A stretch of DNA of 34,372 bases. Source: Micromonospora marina. GTDB taxonomy: Bacteria; Actinomycetota; Actinomycetes; Mycobacteriales; Micromonosporaceae. The notes beneath the pieces are model-generated. The model worked only from the letters and a program-made list of their open reading frames with translations. It did not search any database and was not told the origin of the DNA. The translations under genes and the position numbers were made by a program. Shown piece after piece: positions 25,264 to 33,469 of this stretch; position 1 is the first letter of the stretch; each line of letters starts with the position of its first letter. The stretch is taken from NCBI RefSeq assembly GCF_900091565.1, contig NZ_FMCV01000005.1, positions 1 through 34,372 on the forward strand. The letters are read 5' to 3'.

Positions 25264-26475
25264 ATGGAGTTCGCGTACGACGACCGGACGATCGAGCTGC
25301 GGCAACGGCTGGAGGCGTTCCTCACCGAGTGCGTGTACCCGGCCGAGCCGGTGCACCACGAGCAGGTGCTCGCGGCCGGCGACCCGTGGGCCCGCCCGCC
25401 GGTGATGGAGGAGCTGAAGGCGCAGGCGCGGGAGCGCGGACTGTGGAACCTGTTCCTGCCCGACGCCCGCTACGGCGCCGGGCTGACCAACCTCCAGTAC
25501 GCACCGCTGGCCGAGCTGACCGGCCGCAGCCCGCACCTGGCCCCGGAGGCGCTCAACTGCGCCGCGCCGGACACCGGCAACATGGAGCTGCTGGCCGAGT
25601 TCGGCTCGGAGGAGCAGCGCAAGCAGTGGCTCATGCCGCTGCTCGCCGGTGAGATCCGGTCCGCGTTCTGCATGACCGAGCCGGAGGTGGCGTCCTCGGA
25701 CGCGACGAACATCGCCACCCGGATCACCCGCGACGGCGACCACTACGTGATCAACGGGCGCAAGTGGTGGTCGTCCGGGGCGATGGACCCGCGCTGCGAG
25801 ATCCTCATCGTGATGGGCAAGACCGACCCGGACGCCGACCGGCACCGCCAGCAGAGCATGATCCTGGTCCCCCGGGACACCCCAGGCGTGACGGTACGCC
25901 GCGGAATGCGGGTCTTCGGCTACAGCGACGCCCCGCACGGCGGCCACGCCGAGATCGACTTCTGCGACGTCCGGGTACCGGTCGACAACCTGGTCGGCGA
26001 GGAGGGCACCGGGTTCGCCATCGCCCAAGCCCGGCTCGGCCCCGGCCGGATCCACCACTGCATGCGCCTGATCGGCATGGCCGAACGGGCCCTGGAGCTG
26101 CTCTGCCGGCGCGTGCTCGACCGGATCGCGTTCGGCCGCCCGCTCGCCGAGCAGGGCGTGGTCCGCGAGTGGATCGCCGAGTCACGGGTCCGCATCGAGC
26201 AGGCCCGCCTGCTGGTGCTCAAGACCGCGTGGCTGATGGACACCGTCGGCAACAAGGGCGCGCACACCGAGATCCAGGCCATCAAGATCGCCACGCCGCT
26301 GATGGCCGAGTGGGTGATCGACAAGGCGATCCAGGCGTACGGCGGAGCCGGGGTCAGCCAGGACACCCCGCTGGCCGAACTGTGGGCGGCGGCCCGCACG
26401 CTGCGCCTGGCCGACGGGCCGGACGAGGTGCACCGCGCGTCGCTGGCCCGCCGGGAGCTGCGCCGCTGGTCCTGA
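25264..26475 (+). CDS. Acyl-CoA dehydrogenase family protein (ACAD10/11-like)
   Basis: 403-residue FAD enzyme of acyl-CoA oxidation. Family motifs are [109 protein letters not shown]. The ending [17 protein letters not shown] and the motif KWWSSGA are those of the ACAD10/ACAD11 branch. ATG 25264 follows the kinase stop codon with no gap, which implies translational coupling. In the fused animal proteins the kinase and dehydrogenase domains handle 4-hydroxyacyl-CoAs, the kinase phosphorylating the 4-hydroxyl group and the dehydrogenase domain eliminating phosphate. The same division of labour between two polypeptides is likely here. It is convergent with the LacI gene, 21 bases apart. Confidence 0.92.
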   Translation: MEFAYDDRTIELRQRLEAFLTECVYPAEPVHHEQVLAAGDPWARPPVMEELKAQARERGLWNLFLPDARYGAGLTNLQYAPLAELTGRSPHLAPEALNCAAPDTGNMELLAEFGSEEQRKQWLMPLLAGEIRSAFCMTEPEVASSDATNIATRITRDGDHYVINGRKWWSSGAMDPRCEILIVMGKTDPDADRHRQQSMILVPRDTPGVTVRRGMRVFGYSDAPHGGHAEIDFCDVRVPVDNLVGEEGTGFAIAQARLGPGRIHHCMRLIGMAERALELLCRRVLDRIAFGRPLAEQGVVREWIAESRVRIEQARLLVLKTAWLMDTVGNKGAHTEIQAIKIATPLMAEWVIDKAIQAYGGAGVSQDTPLAELWAAARTLRLADGPDEVHRASLARRELRRWS

Positions 26476-26496
26476 TCCGCTCCCCCGCCGGACGGG

Positions 26497-27543
26497 TCAG
26501 GCGGAGGCGCGGTGGATCAGCTCGGTGTCCAGCAGCACGTGCGGGGAGGGCACCTCGTCGCCGCGGATACGGGACACCAGCAGCCGGGCCATCTGCCGGC
26601 CCATCTCCTCCACCGGCTGGAACACAGTGGTCAGCGGCGGCTCGGCCTGACGCGCGATCGGGGCGTCGTCGAAGCCGATCACCGCCACGTCCTCGGGCAC
26701 CCGGCGGCCGGCCTCACGCAACGCGCGCAACGCGCCGAAGGCCATCAGGTCGGAGGCCACAAACACGGCGTCCAGTTCCGGGCAGGCGTCGAGCAGCCGG
26801 CGCATGGCCGCGGTGCCACTGCCCTCGCTGAAGTCCCCGTACGCGATCAGGCTCGGATCCACCCGGCCGCCCGCCGCGCGGACGGCCTCCTGGTAGCCGG
26901 AGAGCCGGGCCAGGCCGGCGCCCATGTCCTGGGGGCCCGCGATGGTCGCGACCCGGCGGCGACCGCGGCGGAACAGGTGCTCCACCGCCTGCCGCGCACC
27001 GCCGACGTTGTCCATGTCGACGAACCACGCCGGCTGCGCGTTCGGGCGCAGCATCCGCGCCGGCCGGCCGCCGAGCACCGTCGGCAGGCCGCGCTCCTCC
27101 AGCAGCGTGGGCAGCGGGTCGGCGTCGTGCAGCGACAGCAGGAGTACGCCGTCCACGTGCTGGTTGGTCAGGTGGTGCTCGACCCGTTCCCGCTCGATCG
27201 GTGACTGCACCATGGCCAGCCAGAGCTGCATCGGCGTCTCCACCAGCCCCGAGCTGACGCCCCGGACGATGGCCGCGAAGAACGGCTCGGTGAAGACCCG
27301 CTCCCCCGACTCGGAGACCACCAGGGCCACCGAGTCGGTCCGCTGGGTGACCAGCGCACGGGCGGCACGGTTCGGCACGTACCCCAGTTCGGCGATGGCC
27401 TGCTGGACGGCGGCCCGGGCCTCCGGGCTGACCTGCGGCGAGCCGTTGACCACGCGGGAGACCGTGCCGCGCCCGACGCCGGCGCGGGCCGCGACCGCGT
27501 CGAGGGTCGGACGCCCGAGCGAGCGGGTGCGCTGCGTTGTCAT
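26497..27543 (-). CDS. cebR: LacI family repressor, CebR-like
   Basis: 348-residue LacI-type regulator. The HTH and hinge helix are intact (TLDAVAARAGVGRGTVSRVVNGSPQVSPEARAAVQQAIAELGYVPNRAARALVTQRT, about residues 13-68). A periplasmic-binding-protein-like sensor domain follows, with VALVVSESGERVFTEPFF, DGVLLLSLHDADP, FVASDLMAFGALRALREAGRRVPEDVAVIGFDD and TTVFQPVEEMGRQMARLL. ATG 27543 has GGAGGA about 8 bases upstream. The gene lies directly downstream of the beta-glucosidase, the same setting as cebR of Streptomyces, and operators of the CebR type are present upstream of the transporter operon and the cellulase. Cellobiose is the expected inducer. Specificity is inferred from context, not from contact residues. 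Confidence 0.88.
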   Translation of the reverse strand: MTTQRTRSLGRPTLDAVAARAGVGRGTVSRVVNGSPQVSPEARAAVQQAIAELGYVPNRAARALVTQRTDSVALVVSESGERVFTEPFFAAIVRGVSSGLVETPMQLWLAMVQSPIERERVEHHLTNQHVDGVLLLSLHDADPLPTLLEERGLPTVLGGRPARMLRPNAQPAWFVDMDNVGGARQAVEHLFRRGRRRVATIAGPQDMGAGLARLSGYQEAVRAAGGRVDPSLIAYGDFSEGSGTAAMRRLLDACPELDAVFVASDLMAFGALRALREAGRRVPEDVAVIGFDDAPIARQAEPPLTTVFQPVEEMGRQMARLLVSRIRGDEVPSPHVLLDTELIHRASA

Positions 27544-27570
27544 CGTTGTGCTCCTCCGACGGTCGGACGG

Positions 27571-27602
27571 GCCCGGCACCGACTGAGGCGTCGGCGCCGG
27601 GC
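27571..27602 (-). terminator. Terminator of the cellobiose operon
   Basis: The 13-bp arms 27571-27583 and 27590-27602 (one G-T mismatch) enclose a 6-base loop between the beta-glucosidase stop and the repressor start. Some read-through into cebR, or a separate cebR promoter, is expected. Confidence 0.65.
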
Positions 27603-27625
27603 CGCCCGTTACTGGCTGGCCCAGC

Positions 27626-29059
27626 TTATTGTGCGGGCAGACCGTTGCGTCGGATCACATCGGCGTACCACCTGGCGCTGGACTTCGCGATCCGGGCCTG
27701 GCTGTCGTAGTCGACATAGACCATGCCGAACCGCTTCGTGTAGCCCCAGGCCCACTCGAAGTTGTCCAGGAGCGACCAGGCGAAGTACCCCTTGAGCGGC
27801 ACGCCGGCCTCGATCGCGGCGTGCGCCGCGCGCAGGTGCGCGGCGAAGTAGGCCAGCCGGTCCGGGTCGTCCACCCGGCCGTCGACGAGTTCGTCGACGA
27901 ACGCCGAGCCGTTCTCGGTGACGTAGAGCGGCAGGTCGGTGTACTCCCGGTGGACCCGCTCCAGCGTCTCCACCAGACCCGGGGCGTCGATCTCCCAGTC
28001 CATGTCCGTCACCGGGACACCGCGGGTGACGAACCGGACGTCCTCGCTGCCCGGCCAGCAGGACGGCGCCCGCCAGTAGGGCTCCGGCTCCGCGCCCTCG
28101 ACCGGCGCGGCCACCACGTGCCGGCTGTAGTAGTTGATCCCGACCATGTCCAGCGGCGTGGAGATGGTCGCCAGGTCACCGTCGCGCACGTGCCCCATGT
28201 CGGTGACCTGACGCAGATCCGCGACGAGGTCCGCCGGGTACGCGCCGCGCAGCACCGGGTCGAGGAAGAACCGGTTCGCCAGCGCGTCGATCCGGCGGGC
28301 CGCGTCGGCGTCCGCCGCCGACCCGGTCGCCGGGGTCACCGGGTACAGGTTGACCGTGATGCCGAGCTGCGCCTCCGGGCGGGCCGCGCGGACCGCCTGC
28401 ACCGCCAGGCCGTGCCCGAGCATCAGGTGGTGCCCGGCCCGGACCGCGTCCGCGCCGTCGGAGCGGCCCGGCGCGTGCACGCCGGAACCGTAGCCGAGGA
28501 ACGCCGAGCACCACGGCTCGTTCAGCGTGGTGAAGTACTTCACCCGGTCACCGAGCGCCTCGGCGACCAGGTGGGCGTACTCGGCGAAGCGGCCCGCGGT
28601 GTCCCGGGCCGGCCAGCCGCCCGCGTCCTCCAGCGGCTGCGGCAGGTCCCAGTGGTAGAGCGTCAGCCAGGGCTCGATGCCGTGGCCGAGCAGCTCGTCG
28701 ACCAGCCGGCGGTAGAAGTCCATGCCCTCCTGGTTGACTCCGCCGGTGCCGCCCGGCTGCACCCGCGGCCAGCTCACCGAGAAGCGGTACGACCGCAGGC
28801 CCAGGTCGGCCATCAGCCGCACGTCGTCCGGCATCCGGTGGTAGTGGTCGCACGCCACGTCGCCGTTGTGCCCGGCCACCGTCCGGCCCTCGGTGTGGCT
28901 GAAGGTGTCCCAGATCGACGAGGCACGGCCGCCCTCCGTCGCCGCGCCCTCGATCTGGTAGGCGGCGGTGGCCGCGCCCCAGAGGAAGCCGGGCGGGAAG
29001 GAGAGGGCCGGACCGGCGTCGAGGACGCCGACGGCGGGCGGGCTTGCTGGGTTGCTCAC
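27626..29059 (-). CDS. bglC: GH1 beta-glucosidase
   Basis: 477-residue intracellular family 1 glycoside hydrolase that splits cellobiose into glucose. The N-terminal family signature is [35 protein letters not shown]. The acid/base is Glu181 in TLNEPWCS and the nucleophile is Glu382 in [37 protein letters not shown] near the C terminus is the aglycone-site block. No signal peptide is seen. The start is GTG 29059, which overlaps the permease stop by 4 bases (GTGA), so translation is coupled. Longer in-frame starts lie inside the permease gene. It is the last gene of the transporter operon, matching bglC in the Streptomyces ceb cluster. Confidence 0.94.
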   Translation of the reverse strand: MSNPASPPAVGVLDAGPALSFPPGFLWGAATAAYQIEGAATEGGRASSIWDTFSHTEGRTVAGHNGDVACDHYHRMPDDVRLMADLGLRSYRFSVSWPRVQPGGTGGVNQEGMDFYRRLVDELLGHGIEPWLTLYHWDLPQPLEDAGGWPARDTAGRFAEYAHLVAEALGDRVKYFTTLNEPWCSAFLGYGSGVHAPGRSDGADAVRAGHHLMLGHGLAVQAVRAARPEAQLGITVNLYPVTPATGSAADADAARRIDALANRFFLDPVLRGAYPADLVADLRQVTDMGHVRDGDLATISTPLDMVGINYYSRHVVAAPVEGAEPEPYWRAPSCWPGSEDVRFVTRGVPVTDMDWEIDAPGLVETLERVHREYTDLPLYVTENGSAFVDELVDGRVDDPDRLAYFAAHLRAAHAAIEAGVPLKGYFAWSLLDNFEWAWGYTKRFGMVYVDYDSQARIAKSSARWYADVIRRNGLPAQ

Positions 29060-29952
29060 GACTTGACGGCGCCTTCCATGATGCCGCCGATGATCTGGCG
29101 GCCGAACAGAACGAACACGACGAACAGGGGCAGGGTCGCGATCAACGTACCGGCGAAGATCTGCGAGTTGTCGGCGAAGTAGGCGGTGTTGAGGCTGCGC
29201 AGCGAGATCTGGACGGTCGGGTTGGACGGGTCCGCCAGCACCACGAACGGCCAGAAGAACTGGTTCCACTGCTCCATGAAGGTCAGCAGGCCCAGCACCG
29301 CGGCGGCCGGACGCAGCGCGGGTGCCACCACATGCCAGTACACCCGCCAGGTGGAGCAGCCGTCGACCCTGGCGGCCTCGATCAACTCGTTGGGTACCGC
29401 CTGCTCGGCGTACTGGCGCATCATGAAGATGCCGAAGCCGCCGATCAGGAACGGGACGGTCACCGACGGCATCGTGTTCAGCCAGTCGAGCTTCGCCATC
29501 AGGATGTAGAGCGGCAGCACGCCGAGCTGGATCGGCACCATCATCGAGGTGAGGATGATCAGCAGCAGCGCGTTCTTGCCCCGGAAGCGCAGCTTGGCGA
29601 ACGCGAAGCCGGCCAGCGAGCCGAAGAACACGGTCGCGACGGTGATCGTCCCGGAGACCAGGAACGAGTTCATCAGGCCCTTGACGATGTTGGCGTCGCT
29701 GTTGGCGAGCACGCGCTCGATGTTCTCGCCGAGGTTGCCGCCGGGCAGGAACGGCGGCGGCCAGGAGTTGGCCGCGTCGTTCGTCCGGCTGGCGATCACG
29801 ATCATCCAGTAGAACGGGAACAGGGACAGCAGCACGCCGAAGATCAGGCCGATCATGGTGAGCGGGCTGGCCTTCCAGAGCCGCTCGGCCCGGTGGGCGG
29901 TCTTCACCGGCGGGCTCTGCCGGGTGGGCGGACGGACCGCGGTGGTCGTCAT
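29056..29952 (-). CDS. cebG: Sugar ABC transporter permease, CebG-like
   Basis: 298-residue second membrane subunit of the importer. Six hydrophobic segments are visible, beginning [27 protein letters not shown] and ending [33 protein letters not shown]. The conserved cytoplasmic EAA loop is [28 protein letters not shown], which docks the ATPase. No ATPase gene is in the operon; related systems borrow the shared MsiK subunit, so it is expected elsewhere in the genome. It starts 9 bases after the stop of the first permease and overlaps the beta-glucosidase start by 4 bases. Confidence 0.93.
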   Translation of the reverse strand: MTTTAVRPPTRQSPPVKTAHRAERLWKASPLTMIGLIFGVLLSLFPFYWMIVIASRTNDAANSWPPPFLPGGNLGENIERVLANSDANIVKGLMNSFLVSGTITVATVFFGSLAGFAFAKLRFRGKNALLLIILTSMMVPIQLGVLPLYILMAKLDWLNTMPSVTVPFLIGGFGIFMMRQYAEQAVPNELIEAARVDGCSTWRVYWHVVAPALRPAAAVLGLLTFMEQWNQFFWPFVVLADPSNPTVQISLRSLNTAYFADNSQIFAGTLIATLPLFVVFVLFGRQIIGGIMEGAVKS

Positions 29953-29961
29953 CTCGTCACC

Positions 29962-30942
29962 TCACTTGTCGGAGCTGATGCGGCGGGCGAGCAGGTAGTT
30001 GATCGCCGACATCAACGCGATGAGCACGAAGAGCACGAGCGCGACCGCCCCGGCGTAGCCCCACCGGAAGCGCTGGTTCATCACGTCGAGCAGGTACATC
30101 GTGATGGTCTGGAACTGCCCCTCCGAACCACCGGAGAGACCACCCGAGCCGCTGGTGAACAGCAGGGGCTCGGTGAAGAGCTGGAGGCCGCCGATGGTGG
30201 AGATGATCAGCGTGAAGATGATCGTGGGGCGCAGCTGCGGCACCGTGATGGACCAGAACTGGCGCCGCCGGGAGGCGCCGTCCAGCGCCGCGGCCTCGTA
30301 CATGTCCTTGCTGATCGACTGCATGGCGGCCAGGTAGATCAGCGCGTTGTAGCCGACCCAGCGCCAGTCGACCATGGTGGAGATGGCGAACCAGGAGGCG
30401 AAGCGATTCGCCCGCCAGTCGATCGGGTCCAGGCCGACGCTGTCCAGCAGCCAGTTGACCAGGCCGAAGTCCTTGGCGTAGATCATCGAGAAGATCAGCG
30501 CGACCACGGCGGTCGAGGTGATGATCGGCATCGCGATGGCCATCCGGAAGAACGTCTGCGCGCGCAGCTTCCGGTTCAGCGCGTTGGCGAGCATCAGCGC
30601 CAGCAGCAGCTGGGGCACCGTGGAGAGCAGGAACATGCCGAACGTGTTGACCACCGCGTTCCAGAACTGCGGGTCCTCGGTGATCAGCTCGACGAAGTTG
30701 TCCATCCCGACGAAGGAGATCGTCGAGTTCAGCGGCGACCGGTCGGTCAGCGCGATCCAGACCGTGTACGCGATCGGATACACGCCGAACACGGCGAAGA
30801 TCACGAAGAACGGCAGGACGTACAGGTACGGCGAGTACTTCAGGTCCAGGCGCGTCAGTGAGGCGGCACGGCTGCGCGTGTGACGGGCGGCCCGCGGCGG
30901 GCCGGGTTCGGGCGGCGCCGCGGCGTGCAGGTCGAGGCTCAT
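29962..30942 (-). CDS. cebF: Sugar ABC transporter permease, CebF-like
   Basis: 326-residue first membrane subunit. A cytoplasmic N terminus rich in Ala/Pro/Arg precedes six transmembrane segments (LYVLPFFVIFAVFGVYPIAYTVWIAL first, AGAVALVLFVLIALMSAINYLL last). The periplasmic loop and TFGMFLLSTVPQLLLALMLANALNRKLR are typical of MalF/CebF-type permeases. The EAA loop is DMYEAAALDGASRRRQFWSITVPQLRP. AAGGA lies before ATG 30942. It is separated from the binding-protein gene by 119 bases that carry two hairpins, which probably limit its expression relative to the binding protein. Confidence 0.93.
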   Translation of the reverse strand: MSLDLHAAAPPEPGPPRAARHTRSRAASLTRLDLKYSPYLYVLPFFVIFAVFGVYPIAYTVWIALTDRSPLNSTISFVGMDNFVELITEDPQFWNAVVNTFGMFLLSTVPQLLLALMLANALNRKLRAQTFFRMAIAMPIITSTAVVALIFSMIYAKDFGLVNWLLDSVGLDPIDWRANRFASWFAISTMVDWRWVGYNALIYLAAMQSISKDMYEAAALDGASRRRQFWSITVPQLRPTIIFTLIISTIGGLQLFTEPLLFTSGSGGLSGGSEGQFQTITMYLLDVMNQRFRWGYAGAVALVLFVLIALMSAINYLLARRISSDK

Positions 30943-30961
30943 GGGGAGTCCTTCTCCTCAG

Positions 30962-30992
30962 CCGGCGTCACCCGCCACACGGGCGACGCCGG
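30962..30992 (-). terminator. Second hairpin between binding-protein and permease genes
   Basis: CCGGCGTC (30962-30969) pairs with GACGCCGG (30985-30992). Three more pairs continue inward after one mismatch. It lies just before the cebF ribosome-binding site and so may act on stability or translation rather than termination. Confidence 0.5.
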
Positions 30993-31004
30993 ACTCTGCG
31001 GGCA

Positions 31005-31048
31005 CCGCGGGTGGCGCCGGCAGCCTGGGCTGCCGACGCCACCCGCGG
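31005..31048 (-). terminator. Large intercistronic stem-loop after the binding-protein gene
   Basis: Arms 31005-31025 and 31028-31048 are complementary at 20 of 21 positions, with a 2-base gap. The stem follows the cebE stop codon inside an operon. Partial termination or protection of the upstream mRNA is likely, as known for malE-type operons. Confidence 0.75.
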
Positions 31049-31061
31049 GCGGCTCAACCGG

Positions 31062-32375
31062 TCACTTACCGGCGGCCGCACCGTTCTTCAGGGCCGCCTG
31101 CCACTGCTCGTCGGCCGACTTGCCCTGCTCCACGGCGCGCAGGCTGTTCTCCACCGCGGTGCGGACCGCGTTGTTCTTCGGGCCGAGGTAGACCGGCTTC
31201 AGGTCGGTGGCACCGGCGGCGAAGATCTTGCCGACCGGGGCCTTGCTGAAGTAGTCGTTTGTCGAGTCGGCCACGGCCGGGTCGGTGAGCGCCTGCGGGT
31301 TCGAGGGCAGGTTGCCGACCGCCTTGTACGCGCCGATCTGGCCCTTGGCGCTGGTCAGGAACTTGGCCAGCTCCGCGGCCTCCTTCTGGTGCTTGCTCGA
31401 CTTCGGCACGCCGAGGAAGGAGCCGCCCCAGTTGCCACCGGCGCCCGGCGCCTTGGCGATGTCCCACTTGCCGGCCGCCGCGTCACCGGCCTGGCCCTTG
31501 ATGACACCGGTCATCCAGGCGGGGCAGGCGATGGTGGCGAAGGTGCCGTTCTTGAAGCCGGCGTTCCACTCGTTCGAGAACGACTGGAGGTTGTTGGACA
31601 GCCCGGCGGCGATCATCTTGGTGGTGAGGTCGTACGCCGTCTTCACGTCCGGGTTCTGGTCGATGACCATCTTGTTGCTCTTGTCGTAGTACGTGTAGCC
31701 GGTGCCCTGGCCGGCGACCTGCATCAGCACCACGTTGTAGAAGTTGGTCGCCGAGTCGACGAACTTGTGATTCTTGTCGGCCGCGGCGAACTTCTGGCCG
31801 GCGGCGATGAACTCGTCCCAGGTCGGCCAGAGCGCGCCGACCTGCTCGCGGTCGGTGGGCAGCCCGGCGGCCTTGAACAGGTCGCTGCGGTAGCACAGCG
31901 CCATCGAGCCGACGTCGGTGCCGAGGCCCAGCACCTTGCCGTCGGGGGTGGTGCCCTGCTCCCACTTCCACGGCAGGAAGTTGCCCTTGAGGTCGTTCGC
32001 GCCGTGGTCGGCGAGGTTCACGAACTTGTCGGCCTGGGCGTAGAACTGGACGATGGTGCCCTCCTCCAGGGCCACCACGTCGCCGGCGCCCGAGCCCGCG
32101 GTGATCTGCTGGGTGAGGCGGGTGTTGTAGTCACCGAGGCCGAGGCCCTTGCCCCGCTCCTGGATCTTGACGTTCGGGTGCTCCGCTTCGTACTGCTTGT
32201 ACAGCTCTTCGTAGCCGAAGCCCTGGTCGCCGAAGACGTCGACGACCAGGGTGACCGGGCCGCCGTCGCTGCCGCTGCTGTCCGAGTCGTCGCCGCAGGC
32301 GGCGGTGGTGCCGAGCACGACGACGGACGCGAGCGCGATGGCCGCGAAGCGCCGACGACGGATTGGGACGCTCAT
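31062..32375 (-). CDS. cebE: Cellobiose/cello-oligosaccharide-binding lipoprotein, CebE-like
   Basis: 437-residue extracellular solute-binding protein. The lipoprotein signal is clear (MSVPIRRRRFAAIALASVVVLGTTAAC, lipidated at Cys27), followed by a flexible GDDSDSSGSDGG linker. The body matches family 1 solute-binding proteins, with GDVVALEEGTIVQF, WKWEQGTTPDGKVLGLGTDVGSMALCYRSDLFKAAGLP, WPTWDEFIAAGQKFA and FLGVPKSSKHQKEAAELAKFLTSAKGQ. ATG 32375 has AGAGGGG about 7 bases upstream. It is the first gene of the operon and lies behind a promoter flanked by two CebR-type operators. Sugar specificity is inferred from operators and from the linked GH1 and GH9 genes. Confidence 0.93.
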   Translation of the reverse strand: MSVPIRRRRFAAIALASVVVLGTTAACGDDSDSSGSDGGPVTLVVDVFGDQGFGYEELYKQYEAEHPNVKIQERGKGLGLGDYNTRLTQQITAGSGAGDVVALEEGTIVQFYAQADKFVNLADHGANDLKGNFLPWKWEQGTTPDGKVLGLGTDVGSMALCYRSDLFKAAGLPTDREQVGALWPTWDEFIAAGQKFAAADKNHKFVDSATNFYNVVLMQVAGQGTGYTYYDKSNKMVIDQNPDVKTAYDLTTKMIAAGLSNNLQSFSNEWNAGFKNGTFATIACPAWMTGVIKGQAGDAAAGKWDIAKAPGAGGNWGGSFLGVPKSSKHQKEAAELAKFLTSAKGQIGAYKAVGNLPSNPQALTDPAVADSTNDYFSKAPVGKIFAAGATDLKPVYLGPKNNAVRTAVENSLRAVEQGKSADEQWQAALKNGAAAGK

Positions 32376-32472
32376 CCGAGACCCCTCTTTCGGTGGTGAG
32401 GCGATATCTGCTGTGTGGTGGGGGGTGCGTCGCGCGGGCCGGAGCGGGCAGGAGGGAGATCCGCACCACTCT

Positions 32473-32486
32473 CGGGAGCGCTCCCA
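32473..32486. promoter_or_regulatory. CebR-type operator O1, overlapping the transcription start
   Basis: CGGGAGCGCTCCCA has the same 14 bases as the cellulase operator at 20120-20133 and a perfect GGGAGCGCTCCC core. It lies 2 bases downstream of the -10 element, so a bound repressor would block initiation. Confidence 0.88.
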
Positions 32487-32488
32487 TG

Positions 32489-32517
32489 AGGTTGCCGGGA
32501 GGTGACAGGCGTGTCAA
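32489..32517 (-). promoter_or_regulatory. Promoter of the cellobiose transport operon
   Basis: On the minus strand a consensus TTGACA (32512-32517) is followed after 17 bases by CAACCT (32489-32494). The promoter lies exactly between two CebR-type operators. Confidence 0.7.
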
Positions 32518-32525
32518 TAGACCGC

Positions 32526-32539
32526 TGGGAGCGTTCCCA
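32526..32539. promoter_or_regulatory. CebR-type operator O2, upstream of the promoter
   Basis: TGGGAGCGTTCCCA matches the CebR box at 13 of 14 positions. Its centre is 53 bases, about five helical turns, from the centre of O1 (32479.5 versus 32532.5), which would allow co-operative binding or looping. Confidence 0.8.
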
Positions 32540-32642
32540 TTTCGTTACCGCGCCCGCGGCCGATCCCAGCCCAAGGCCGCTCGGCCAGCGGCGCGACGGT
32601 CGCTTCGATCAGCAGCGCGGGGGGCGCCGGGTCAGCGACACG

Positions 32643-32777
32643 GGTGGCTCGCTCAGCACCCGGGTCGCTCAGCGCGGCGGTCGCCCGGTCAGCGCATGGG
32701 TCGCCCGGTCAGCGCGCAGGTCGCTCGGTCAGCGCGCAGGTCGCCCGGTCAGCGCACGGGTCGCTTCGATCAGCAGC
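32643..32777. repeat. Tandem 20-bp repeats at the 3' end of the pRiA4b ORF-3 family gene
   Basis: Units starting at 32679, 32699, 32719, 32739 and 32759 repeat GGTCGCCCGGTCAGCGC-type sequence with an exact 20-base period. Diverged units begin at 32643 and 32663. The last unit includes the end of the coding region. Its version GGTCGCTTCGATCAGCAGC (32759-32777) also occurs perfectly at 32598-32616, bounding the array. Confidence 0.88.
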
Positions 32778-33315
32778 AGCGGCGCAGCAGGACGGTGGCG
32801 CGGCCGGGATCGAACCCGGCCGGATCGAACGCGGCGCCGGCCCACTCCCGCATCGCCACGTGCTCCGGGTGCACGGGGTCGGCGAGCGCGGCCAGCAGAA
32901 CCGCGTATCCGGCCGGGCCGCCCACGTCCTCCGGCGGGCAGGCCCGCTCCCCGTCCAGGCACAGCGGGTAGCGCTCGTCCGGGTCGGCGGCGCAGCAGTC
33001 CTCCACCACCAGGTCGTGCTCCCACCAGTCACCGAAGTCGTACGTGTAGCGGAACCGGTCGCCCTTGCCCACGAGCGCGTCCAGCCGGACGTCCAGCTCG
33101 TCGCGCAGCGCCAGTTCGCCGTCCGGGTCGGGCTCGCCGTACTGCCGGCCGTCCACGTCGAACGAGTGCAGGTGACAGTCGCGCCAGCCCATCGCGTGCT
33201 GGATCACCCGGTGCAGCCGGTCCAGCGTGTAGCCGCCGGGCACCAGCACCCGCCGCCACACCGGCGGCCGGACGCCGGCCAACGACACCATGAGCTGGAA
33301 GATTTGACGCGACAC
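32770..33315 (-). CDS. Plasmid pRiA4b ORF-3 family protein
   Basis: 181-residue protein of the pRiA4b ORF-3 family, whose biochemical function is not established. Family features are IFQLMVSLAGVRPPVWRRVLVPGGYTLDRLHRVIQHAMGWRDCHLHSFDV at the N terminus, then RFRYTYDFGDWWEHDLVVED, the cysteine-bearing RYPLCLDGERACPPEDVGGPAGY and a C-terminal block with WAGAAFDPAGFDP. GTG 33315 is chosen because the family starts SRQIFQL and GGAAGG lies upstream; a longer frame to 33351 would overlap the divergent small ORF. The final residues (LLRRCC) fall inside a tandem-repeat tract, so the 3' end may be variable between strains. Confidence 0.88.
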   Translation of the reverse strand: MSRQIFQLMVSLAGVRPPVWRRVLVPGGYTLDRLHRVIQHAMGWRDCHLHSFDVDGRQYGEPDPDGELALRDELDVRLDALVGKGDRFRYTYDFGDWWEHDLVVEDCCAADPDERYPLCLDGERACPPEDVGGPAGYAVLLAALADPVHPEHVAMREWAGAAFDPAGFDPGRATVLLRRCC

Positions 33316-33337
33316 GACGTCCCATCCTTCCTGGGCA

Positions 33338-33349
33338 TAGGCTGGGTGC
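33338..33349 (+). promoter_or_regulatory. Leaderless -10 element of the small cysteine-rich ORF
   Basis: TAGGCT (33338-33343) lies 6 bases before ATG 33350, the same geometry as at the P450 and exporter genes. Confidence 0.6.
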
Positions 33350-33469
33350 ATGATCTGCCGATCCTGCCGGGAACGGCGGCACTACGACTGTCCTGGCCGG
33401 AAGTGGTGCGACTGCCAGCACCGTACCCCCGAACCCACCCCTCCGGTCACCGGTCCGGCCGGCGAATGA
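33350..33469 (+). CDS. Small cysteine-rich protein, translationally coupled to the reductase
   Basis: 39-residue ORF. It reads MICRSCRERRHYDCPG then RKWCDCQHRT and a Pro-rich tail. The cysteines form CxxC (3 and 6), then Cys14, Cys20 and Cys22, with His11 and His24 nearby, so a small zinc- or iron-binding knuckle is plausible. Three points support it as real: the TAGGCT-N6-ATG leaderless start, the cysteine spacing and the 4-base ATGA overlap between its stop (33467-33469) and the reductase start (33466). I know no functional assignment. It could serve the reductase or simply couple translation. Confidence 0.72.
   Translation: MICRSCRERRHYDCPGRKWCDCQHRTPEPTPPVTGPAGE

Noticed and set aside
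29044..30861. 605-codon plus-strand frame opposite the two permeases
   Set aside because: It is a shadow of genes with clear EAA loops and transmembrane segments. The composition is low-complexity Asp/His/Gln/Arg.
32643..32777. Considered as a small CRISPR array because of regular 20-base spacing
   Set aside because: The units are directly adjacent with no unique spacers, and no cas genes are present. It is a simple tandem repeat.
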